NCBI GenBank assembly: GCA_964352905.1
Contig: CAYGTS010000077.1
Coordinates: 1 to 12,328 of the forward strand
DNA length: 12,328 nt
Source: CAYGTS01 sp964352905
GTDB lineage: Bacteria > Pseudomonadota > Gammaproteobacteria > JAHCLG01
Reading direction: 5' to 3'
This document shows positions 6,054-12,328 of the stretch, piece after piece. A program made the translations under genes and the position numbers. Position 1 is the stretch's first letter; each line of letters begins with the position of its first letter. The notes under the pieces were generated by a model. The model had not been told where the DNA came from. It saw nothing but the letters and a program-made list of their open reading frames with translations, and made no database searches.

Positions 6054-6438
6054 TATCCGTTTGGGGGATTCACACTATAGTGGATTTGCACAGCAGAAAC
6101 TATTAGCAAGATGCTCTATACAATGTAATCAATTAGCACGCACAAGAGTGCGCCATTTCTTACGCAGCGGTGAGAAATTGACCAACTAAAGGTTAGAGAT
6201 TTCATGAAGAATCTGTAATAGGGGAGAGTCAGTTTACCTGATATATTTGCCATGTCAATAACTAATTTAATTGTATCTATTCAGCAAGTTTGAAGGTGAA
6301 CTCACCGAGAACGCCAGTCCTCTTGATAAGCGGGGATCAGGGCGTTCCCATCTACAGGGTGAATAGTTACATTTAATTTTTGGTTGGAGATGAAATAGTG
6401 TTACCATTGCCCGGCAAAATTAACAACAAAGAGCCATT
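6054..6438. other. Intergenic region between uspA and queA
   Basis: These 385 bp separate divergent genes. They must hold the promoters for uspA (minus) and the queA operon (plus). A minus-strand TATAGT box at 6075-6080, within a 10-bp palindrome cactatagtg (6073-6082), is a possible uspA -10, but its -35 is poor. No convincing queA promoter could be picked. The repeat end at 6340-6370 occupies the queA-proximal part. No ORF is seen. Confidence 0.5.
6340..6370 (+). repeat. 31-bp MITE-type end (copy 3) upstream of queA
   Basis: Bases 6340-6370 match 22-52 at 26 of 31 positions (core gggcgttccc, end tagttac). Upstream, ggtga-ac-tcacc (6295-6306) and gagaacgcc (6307-6315) form a partial inverted partner, so 6295-6370 may be a short or degenerate element. 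It ends 68 bp before the queA start and lies outside the integrated element. Confidence 0.6.
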
Positions 6439-7458
6439 ATGTTACTAACCGATTTTAATTATGAATTACCTGCAGAATTAATTGCTCAGCAGCCGTTAGC
6501 AGAGCGTACCCAATCCAAGTTATTGGCGCTGGATATTAAGAATAATCAGCTTAGTCATCACCAGTTTAGTGATCTGAGTGATTTTTTGCGGCCCAACGAT
6601 ACCTTGATTTTTAATGATACTAAGGTGATCCCGGCGCGTTTATTTGGGACAAAATCCAGCGGCGGTAAGGTTGAAATTTTACTCGAGCGTATTTTAGATT
6701 ACACCCAAGCCAAGGTGATGTTGCGAGCGAGTAAACCGCCGAAAGAAGGATCGTTGCTCCAAATTAACCAACAAGTTTGTCGTGTGCTAGGCCGCGAGGG
6801 TGAGTTTTTCATGATTAAATGCTTGCCGCCCTTGGCTAACATTTTGGCTTTGTTTGAACAATACGGTCACATGCCTTTACCACCTTATATAACACGACCT
6901 GATAATGCTGATGATGCTGCGCGCTACCAAACTGTTTACGCCAAACACGTGGGTGCAGTGGCTGCCCCAACCGCCGGTTTACATTTTGATCAAGTTTTGT
7001 TGGAAAAGTTAGCACAACGTAACATTAATTTTGGTTATGTGACATTGCATGTTGGCAGCGGTACCTTTCAACCGGTGCGTTGTATTAATGTTGATAATCA
7101 TAAAATGCATGCCGAATATATTGAAGTCGATCAAAGCGTGTGTGATTTGGTTAACGCAACCAAAGCCAAAGGTGGGCGTGTGATTGCCGTGGGAACCACT
7201 TCGGTACGTTCATTAGAAAGTGCTGCGAGTGATGGGCAATTGCAACCTTTTAGTGGTGATACACGATTATTTATCAAACCGGGTTTTGAGTTTCAAATAG
7301 TTGATGCCATGATTACTAACTTTCATTTACCAAAATCGAGTTTGTTAATGCTCGTGAGTGCGTTTGCCAGTCGTGAGCAAATTTTACAGGCTTATGCGAC
7401 AGCCATTGCTGAGCGTTATCGTTTTTTTAGTTATGGCGATGCGATGTTTTTATATTGA
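6439..7458 (+). CDS. queA: S-adenosylmethionine:tRNA ribosyltransferase-isomerase
   Basis: QueA transfers and rearranges the ribosyl group of S-adenosylmethionine onto preQ1 in tRNA to give epoxyqueuosine, the step after Tgt. The 339 aa align along the full length with the family (E. coli about 356). Motifs seen: LIAQQPLAERTQSKLL near the N-terminus; VIPARLFG; GHMPLPPYI; GAVAAPTAGLHF; LHVGSGTFQPVR; VGTTSVRSLE; TNFHLPKSSLLMLVSAFA; and a C-terminal RFFSYGDAMF. ATG 6439 has only a weak gag upstream but matches the family start. The stop overlaps the tgt leader by a few bases, so the two are translationally linked. It is the first gene of the queA-tgt-yajC-secD-secF cluster. Confidence 0.97.
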   Translation: MLLTDFNYELPAELIAQQPLAERTQSKLLALDIKNNQLSHHQFSDLSDFLRPNDTLIFNDTKVIPARLFGTKSSGGKVEILLERILDYTQAKVMLRASKPPKEGSLLQINQQVCRVLGREGEFFMIKCLPPLANILALFEQYGHMPLPPYITRPDNADDAARYQTVYAKHVGAVAAPTAGLHFDQVLLEKLAQRNINFGYVTLHVGSGTFQPVRCINVDNHKMHAEYIEVDQSVCDLVNATKAKGGRVIAVGTTSVRSLESAASDGQLQPFSGDTRLFIKPGFEFQIVDAMITNFHLPKSSLLMLVSAFASREQILQAYATAIAERYRFFSYGDAMFLY

Positions 7459-7466
7459 GAGAAAAA

Positions 7467-8570
7467 ATGAAGTTTGAATTACTAAAAACCCACAACCGCG
7501 CGCGGCGTGGGCGCTTAACGCTGGCACACGGCGTGGTTGAAACGCCGGTTTTTATGCCGGTGGGTACTTATGGTGCCGTAAAAGGCATTAGCGTTGATGA
7601 ATTACATACCATGGGTGCGCAAATTATTTTGGGTAATACTTTTCATTTAATGTTGCGACCCGGGCAAGAAATTATCGATCAATTTAAAGGGTTGCATAAT
7701 TTCATCAATTGGCAAAAACCGATGTTAACTGACTCTGGTGGGTTTCAAATTTTTAGTTTAGGCAAAATGCGCAAATTAACCGAAGAAGGCGTTACATTTA
7801 ATTCACCACTGAATGGCGATAAAATTTTCTTAAATCCCGAAATTTCCATGAATATGCAGCGCAGTTTAAATTCCGATATCGTCATGGTGTTAGATGAGTG
7901 CTTACCGTATCCCGCAACGGAAAAACAAGCCTTAGAATCCTTGCAATTATCACTACGTTGGGCCAAGCGCTGCAAAGTCGCGCACCAAGGTAATTCCAAT
8001 GCCTTATTCGGGATCGCGCAAGGTGGTATGTATACGCATTTGCGTGCGCAATCGATTGCTGAATTAATCGATATTGGTTTTGATGGATATGCCTTGGGCG
8101 GCTTATCTGTTGGTGAACCAAAAAATGAAATGTTTGAAATGCTTGATCACGATACGCAATTATTGCCACCCGATAAACCGCATTATTTAATGGGCGTGGG
8201 TACACCGGATGATATTATTCGCGGTGTGCAACTTGGTATTGATATGTTTGATTGTGTTATGCCAACGCGTAACGCGCGTAATGGCCATTTGTTTACGAGC
8301 AAAGGTGTGGTGCGGATCCGTAACAGTCGTTATAAACGTGATGAATCAACCTTAGATGAAAACTGCGCTTGTTATACTTGCTGTAATTACAGTCGTGCCT
8401 ATTTACATCATTTAGATCGTTGTGGCGAAATGTTGGGTGGGCGTTTAAATTCAATTCACAACTTATTTTTTTATCAAAACCTCGTTTCTGGTTTGCGTAG
8501 TGCGCTAGACTCAGGTACATTTGACGATTTCGTTAAACGCTATTATCAAGAACAGGAGACCACTCAATGA
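7467..8570 (+). CDS. tgt: tRNA-guanine transglycosylase
   Basis: Tgt swaps guanine 34 for preQ1 in tRNAs with GUN anticodons (Asp, Asn, His, Tyr). I use ATG 7467 (MKFELL, matching the family start) preceded by gagag, giving 367 aa; a TTG 12 bases upstream overlaps the queA stop and is unlikely. Seen: D89 in LTDSGGFQ, the conserved catalytic acid; GIDMFDCVMPTRNARNGH around residues 257-274, containing the nucleophile Asp; GGLSVGEP; and the zinc site C300-x-C302-x2-C305 with H331 in LNSIHN. All key residues are intact. It starts 8 bp after queA ends, and its stop overlaps the yajC start (atga). Confidence 0.97.
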   Translation: MKFELLKTHNRARRGRLTLAHGVVETPVFMPVGTYGAVKGISVDELHTMGAQIILGNTFHLMLRPGQEIIDQFKGLHNFINWQKPMLTDSGGFQIFSLGKMRKLTEEGVTFNSPLNGDKIFLNPEISMNMQRSLNSDIVMVLDECLPYPATEKQALESLQLSLRWAKRCKVAHQGNSNALFGIAQGGMYTHLRAQSIAELIDIGFDGYALGGLSVGEPKNEMFEMLDHDTQLLPPDKPHYLMGVGTPDDIIRGVQLGIDMFDCVMPTRNARNGHLFTSKGVVRIRNSRYKRDESTLDENCACYTCCNYSRAYLHHLDRCGEMLGGRLNSIHNLFFYQNLVSGLRSALDSGTFDDFVKRYYQEQETTQ

Positions 8571-8923
8571 GTTTCAATTTAATTTCGACTGCCTACGCTG
8601 ATGTCGCAACCGGTGCTGCTGGGCAACATTCACAACAAGGTGGCTTTTTGCAATTAATTATTATTCTTGGTCTTTTCTTCTTAGTGTCTTATTTTATTAT
8701 TTGGCGCCCACAAAGTAAGCGTGCTAAAGAGCATCGTGAATTACTCAGCAAATTAGGCAAAGGTGATGAAGTGATCACCAACAGTGGTATTGTTGGGCGT
8801 ATTAGCAAAATTGCTGATGGTGATAATATTGTGATGCTTGAAATTGCGGATAACGTTGAAATTCGCATTCAAAAAGCAGCTATTGCGACTGTGTTACCCA
8901 AAGGTACGATGAAGTCAGTGTAA
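8567..8923 (+). CDS. yajC: Sec translocon accessory subunit YajC
   Basis: A 118-aa single-span inner-membrane protein of the SecDF-YajC complex. It has a short N-terminal segment, one transmembrane helix (about residues 27-46, FLQLIIILGLFFLVSYFIIW) ending in RPQSKRAKEH, the typical YajC continuation, and a cytoplasmic domain with KGDEVITNSGIVGRI. The start overlaps the tgt stop in the arrangement atga, with aggag nearby, showing translational coupling. Size matches the family (about 110 aa). Confidence 0.96.
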   Translation: MSFNLISTAYADVATGAAGQHSQQGGFLQLIIILGLFFLVSYFIIWRPQSKRAKEHRELLSKLGKGDEVITNSGIVGRISKIADGDNIVMLEIADNVEIRIQKAAIATVLPKGTMKSV

Positions 8924-8936
8924 TATTGGAGAAATT

Positions 8937-10835
8937 ATGTTCGGCTCAGCAGCAAATAAAGCAATCAATAAATTTCCAACCTGGAAATATATTTTAATTT
9001 TAATCGTAGTACTGTTGGGCGTGTTATATGCGCTGCCCAACCTCTACGGTGAAACGCCAGCCGTGCAAATTACTGGAAATGCGCCTGGTGTGACGGTTGA
9101 TCAAGCTTTGCTGAACCAAGTTGAACAACGCTTACAAACCGCCGATATTCCTTATACGACAGCGGCTGAGCAAGGGCAGTTTTTACAATTACGCTTTAAT
9201 AGCACCGGCGATCAATTAAAGGCCAAAGATCTAATCAAAGATGAACTCGGGCAAAACTATACGGTTGCCTTAAGTCTGGCACCGGCTACACCGACTTGGC
9301 TGAGAATGCTTGGTGCTGAACCAATGAAATACGGTTTGGATTTGCGCGGTGGCGTGCATTTTTTAATTGATGTTGATGTTGATTCGGTATTAAAGCGTCG
9401 TGTCAGTGATGATGTTAAAAGTGTTGGCCAATCTTTGCGCGCGGAAAATATTCGTTATGCCGGCATTAAACAAATAGGTGATTATGTTTTGCAACTGGTT
9501 TTTCGCAAACGCGGGGATCTAGAAGATGCTTATCATTACCTACGCACACGCTTTCCTGATTTAACTTTTATTGTTGCGAGCAGTAACGATCGCTTATTGT
9601 TAAATGGTGTCATGACCGAAGCGGGATTAAACCAAGCGCGCCAGTATGTGATTCAACAAACCATGACCACCTTACGTAATCGTGTTGATCAACTAGGCGT
9701 ATCGAATGCGGTGGTGCAGCAACAAGGTTTAAATCGCGTATCAGTAGATTTACCGGGTGTTTTAGATGCTGGTCGTGCTAAACAAATTTTAGGTGGTACC
9801 GCAACCTTAGAATTCCATTTGGTATATGGCAACAGTGAAACAGCAGCTAGTTATGAAAAAAGCCAACCACCAGCCGGTACCAAGTTGTATTATTTAAACG
9901 ATGATAAATCACGGCCGTTATTATTATACAAGCAAGTGGTGTTGCAAGGTTCTTCCATCACCAGCGCGTCTTCAAGTTTTGGTGATGATGGCCAACCGAG
10001 TGTGCAAATTCGCACCGGTGGAGCAGGTGTTGCTTTTTTTAATCGTGCTACGCGTGACAACATTGGGCGACAAATGGCGATTATTTATGTGGAAACAAAA
10101 ACGGATACTAAAGAAGTTGATGGCAAAACGGTTAAAATTCGCCAAAAAGTTGAACGTGTGATCAGTGCACCAACAATCCAATCTGCACTTGGGCCGAGTT
10201 TCCAAATTACCGGCATTCAAGATGTGCGTGAAGCGCAAAATTTAGCCCTATTACTGCGATCTGGTTCATTACCGGCTTCGATTGATATTGCGCAAGAACG
10301 TACTGTAGGCCCAACTCTTGGTAAAGAAAATATTCATCGCGGGGTGTTATCGATTGCTATTGGTTTTATTCTTGTGGTTATTTTTATGGCGATTTATTAT
10401 CGCCTTTTGGGACTTTATGCCGATATTGCCTTATTTGTAAACTTAGTTTTATTAGTCGCATTGTTATCCGTATTAGGCAACGTCTTAACTTTGCCTGGTA
10501 TTGCCGGTATCGTATTAACCGTGGGTATGGCGGTTGATGCCAACGTTCTAATTTTTGAGCGCATTCGCGAAGAAATTCGCAATGGCATGTCGCCACAGGG
10601 TTGCTTGCATGCGGGTTTTGATCGTGCGTTTGCCACGATTGTGGATGCCAACGTGACCACTTTAATCGCAGCACTCGCACTATACGGTATTGGTACGGGG
10701 CCGATTAAAGGCTTTGCGGTGACTTTATCCGTGGGTATTTTAACCTCTATGTTTACCGCGATTACCGTGACACGTGCATTGGTTAATCTCACTTACGGTG
10801 GTAAGCAAGTGAAGAAAATTTCGGTGGGGATTTAA
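8937..10835 (+). CDS. secD: Protein translocase subunit SecD
   Basis: SecD works with SecF to drive late steps of protein export through SecYEG, using the proton motive force. The protein has 632 aa (E. coli 615). TM1 is at about 17-36; the large periplasmic part begins with MKYGLDLRGGVHFLIDVD and contains LRNRVDQLGVS and LPGV; the last five TM helices start at about 470. The conserved proton-path aspartate is D534 in GMAVDANVLIFERIREE. The start ATG 8937 has ggag 7 bases upstream, 13 bp after the yajC stop. Complete and normal. Unusually, secF does not follow directly: 474 bp of repeats and an N gap come between. Confidence 0.97.
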   Translation: MFGSAANKAINKFPTWKYILILIVVLLGVLYALPNLYGETPAVQITGNAPGVTVDQALLNQVEQRLQTADIPYTTAAEQGQFLQLRFNSTGDQLKAKDLIKDELGQNYTVALSLAPATPTWLRMLGAEPMKYGLDLRGGVHFLIDVDVDSVLKRRVSDDVKSVGQSLRAENIRYAGIKQIGDYVLQLVFRKRGDLEDAYHYLRTRFPDLTFIVASSNDRLLLNGVMTEAGLNQARQYVIQQTMTTLRNRVDQLGVSNAVVQQQGLNRVSVDLPGVLDAGRAKQILGGTATLEFHLVYGNSETAASYEKSQPPAGTKLYYLNDDKSRPLLLYKQVVLQGSSITSASSSFGDDGQPSVQIRTGGAGVAFFNRATRDNIGRQMAIIYVETKTDTKEVDGKTVKIRQKVERVISAPTIQSALGPSFQITGIQDVREAQNLALLLRSGSLPASIDIAQERTVGPTLGKENIHRGVLSIAIGFILVVIFMAIYYRLLGLYADIALFVNLVLLVALLSVLGNVLTLPGIAGIVLTVGMAVDANVLIFERIREEIRNGMSPQGCLHAGFDRAFATIVDANVTTLIAALALYGIGTGPIKGFAVTLSVGILTSMFTAITVTRALVNLTYGGKQVKKISVGI

Positions 10836-10841
10836 ACTAGA

Positions 10842-11030
10842 CCGTCATTGCGAGCGTGAGCGAAGCAATCCAGGGGTTTGTGGCAGTGCGTGAAATGCTT
10901 GCAAGTGAAGTGAAAATTTGCGAGATCGCAGATCCTTTCTCCTGGATTGCCGCGCTTCGCTCGCAATGACGGGAGATCTCCGTCATTGCAAGGAGCGTGG
11001 CACACGAAGCAATCCAGGGGTTTGTGGCAG
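10842..11030. repeat. 189-bp repeat unit, first copy (secD-secF spacer)
   Basis: The unit contains three copies of a 'cgtcattgc...gaagcaatccagg' sequence: direct at 10842-10874, inverted at 10941-10972 (cctggattgc...gcaatgacgg), and a diverged direct copy from 10981 with aaggagcgtggcacac inserted. The inverted pair can form a hairpin around about 66 bases. The base before 10842 and the base after 11030 differ from those flanking the second copy, so these are the exact repeat limits. It is non-coding; ORFs across it come from low-complexity repeats. From memory, related 'cgtcattgcgagc' repeats are common in intracellular gammaproteobacteria and Rickettsiales. Confidence 0.8.
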
Positions 11031-11040
11031 TGGCTTCAAC

Positions 11041-11250
11041 CCGTCATTGCGAGCGTGAGCGAAGCAATCCAGGGGTTTGTGGCAGTGCGTGAAATNNNNN
11101 NNNNNNNNNNNNNNNNNNNNNNNNNNNNNNNNNNNNNNNNNNNNNNNNNNNNNNNNNNNNNNNNNNNNNNNNNNNNNNNNNNNNNNNNNNNNNNNATCTC
11201 CGTCATTGCAAGGAGCGTGGCACACGAAGCAATCCAGGGGTTTGTGGCAG
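11041..11250. repeat. 189-bp repeat unit, second copy, interrupted by N gap
   Basis: The left 55 bp (11041-11095) equal 10842-10896, and the right 55 bp (11196-11250) equal 10976-11030. The centre is N. If it is a true copy of the first unit, the missing part is 79 bp matching 10897-10975, so the repeat period is 199 bp. The two units are separated by 10 bp (11031-11040). Confidence 0.75.
11096..11195. other. 100-N assembly gap
   Basis: Exactly 100 N, a placeholder length used by scaffolders, not a measured size. It lies inside the second 189-bp repeat copy. The true gap is probably about 79 bp, as explained in the findings. Confidence 0.95.
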
Positions 11251-11267
11251 GTGAGTGAAACATAAAA

Positions 11268-11297
11268 ATGACTGTAAAAATAGGATTATTGTAAAAT
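11268..11297 (+). promoter_or_regulatory. Possible secF promoter
   Basis: atgact (11268-11273, four of six to TTGACA) and taaaat (11292-11297, five of six to TATAAT) are 18 bp apart and lie just upstream of the secF ribosome binding site. With the repeat array between secD and secF, a separate promoter may be needed; this is the best candidate, but it is weak evidence. Confidence 0.3.
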
Positions 11298-11312
11298 GAT
11301 TAAGAGGGTATG

Positions 11313-12260
11313 ATGGAATTTTTTAAACCAGGTACTAACATTGATTTCATGAATGCACGCAAGTGGGCGGCATTATTTTCAATCATTTTATTTGTTGGAT
11401 CAATTGCCGCACTCGTGGTGAACGGTTTGCGTTTTGGTTTGGATTTTACCGGTGGTATTCAAATTGAAGTGACTTATCCGCAAGCAGCCGATTTACCCGC
11501 GATTCGTGGCGCCTTAGAGCAAGCCAACATTAAAGAAGCCGTGGTACAACTTTATGGGCAAGCTAACGACATTTTAATTAGCCTGCCCGTTCCCAAAGAA
11601 ATGAACAATAAAACCGTTAAACCGGATGTTGCACAACAAAATATTCGCAATAAAATCATGCAAATTTTACCCGGGCAACCCAAATTGCAGCGTCTTGATT
11701 TTGTGGGGCCTCAGCTTGGCAAGGAGTTAGCAACCAAAGGCGCATTGGCATTAGTTATCGCCATGATTGGTACCATGATTTATATTTTGCTGCGCTTTGA
11801 ATATCGTTTTGCGATTAGTTCTACTATCGCATTAATTCACGATCCGGTATTAATCTTGGGTATTTTTGCCTTATTTAATATTGAATTTGATGTGAATGCA
11901 TTAGGTGCGCTGCTAGCGGTAATTGGGTACTCACTCAATGATACCATTGTTGTTTTCGATAGGGTACGCGAAAATTTTCGGCGCATGCGCAAGGGGACAC
12001 CCAGTGAAATTATGAATGTTTCGATCAACCAAACTTTATCGCGTACGATTATGACATCCAGCTTAACCTTGCTAGTTGTGGTGGTGTTATTCTTCTTTGG
12101 TGGGCAAATGATCCACAGTTTTTCACTGGCATTAATCATTGGGATCGTCATTGGTACCTATTCTTCGATTTATGTTGCCGGCGCATTAGCGCTTGCCATG
12201 GGATTAAGCAAACAAGACTTAATGCCTGTAGCGCGCACGGAGTTAGATGATAGGCCCTAG
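11313..12260 (+). CDS. secF: Protein translocase subunit SecF
   Basis: SecF is the partner of SecD in the SecDF export motor of the inner membrane. I prefer the second of two adjacent ATGs (11313), because agaggg (11303-11308) is too close to the first (11310); the difference is one residue, giving 315 aa. TM1 is followed by the family motif GLDFTGGIQIEV (about 42-53), a periplasmic domain, and five TM helices from about residue 139. The motif SLNDTIVVFDRVRENFR contains the conserved acidic residue at about D210. All conserved blocks are intact. Length fits the family (about 300-325). The remaining 68 bp to the window end show no gene or clear terminator. Confidence 0.96.
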   Translation: MEFFKPGTNIDFMNARKWAALFSIILFVGSIAALVVNGLRFGLDFTGGIQIEVTYPQAADLPAIRGALEQANIKEAVVQLYGQANDILISLPVPKEMNNKTVKPDVAQQNIRNKIMQILPGQPKLQRLDFVGPQLGKELATKGALALVIAMIGTMIYILLRFEYRFAISSTIALIHDPVLILGIFALFNIEFDVNALGALLAVIGYSLNDTIVVFDRVRENFRRMRKGTPSEIMNVSINQTLSRTIMTSSLTLLVVVVLFFFGGQMIHSFSLALIIGIVIGTYSSIYVAGALALAMGLSKQDLMPVARTELDDRP

Positions 12261-12328
12261 AAAGCGGATTAGAGGCAGTAATTCCCGGCGAGATGTTGAA
12301 TAACTCAAGAACGGTCAGATTTGAGGCA

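Noticed and set aside
5009..6109. Minus-strand ORFs opposite the integrase and the longer uspA frame
   Set aside because: They are shadows of the int and uspA coding frames or lack ribosome binding sites; for uspA only ATG 6008 has an aggag box.
10842..11250. CRISPR-like array
   Set aside because: Units are long, include inverted copies, have no regular short spacers, and no cas gene is present.
10947..11265. ORFs across the secD-secF spacer
   Set aside because: They run through repeats and the N gap; translations contain X and repeat-derived peptides.

Overview
The window joins two kinds of DNA. From about 5351 to the right end is ordinary gammaproteobacterial chromosome: a tRNA-Leu(CAA) gene and a uspA-family gene on the minus strand, then queA-tgt-yajC-secD-secF on the plus strand, in the order usual for gammaproteobacteria. 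From the left edge to about 5350 is the integrase-proximal end of an integrated element inserted at the 3' end of the tRNA-Leu gene. The DNA is AT-rich and full of short palindromic repeats. I infer a Legionellales/Coxiella-like gammaproteobacterium, but the genus cannot be fixed from the sequence alone.

Left region (1-5350). Reading left to right: a 3' fragment of a gene resembling the ICE-associated PFL_4669 (TIGR03761) family, a 178-bp palindromic MITE-like element, a palindrome-rich leader, an OB-fold/SSB-like gene, a gene of unknown function, a small ICE-type radC, a 152-bp imperfect palindrome, a C5 cytosine methyltransferase broken by one stop codon and one frameshift, a small HTH (AlpA/excisionase-like) gene, and a tyrosine integrase that overlaps it and points at the tRNA. 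PFL_4669-like, SSB-like and RadC genes together fit the replication/maintenance module of SPI-7/PAGI-type ICEs. No conjugation gene lies in the window, so the element continues to the left or is a decayed remnant.

Right region (5351-12328). queA and tgt make two steps of queuosine modification of tRNA. yajC, secD and secF encode the accessory membrane complex of the Sec translocon. queA/tgt/yajC are translationally packed, with touching or overlapping stop and start codons. secD and secF, normally a few bases apart, are separated by 474 bp made of inverted and direct copies of a 'cgtcattgc...gaagcaatccagg' repeat and a 100-N assembly gap. The gap flanks are each exactly 55 bp of a 189-bp repeat that is complete just upstream, so the missing sequence can be predicted as 79 bp.

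The best leads are: (i) a family of palindromic elements sharing a 31-bp end, which truncates an ICE gene and also lies upstream of queA; (ii) a run of five inverted repeats ahead of the SSB-like gene; (iii) the broken methyltransferase; and (iv) the repeat array splitting secD from secF. I do not see a complete new defence or secretion system here.
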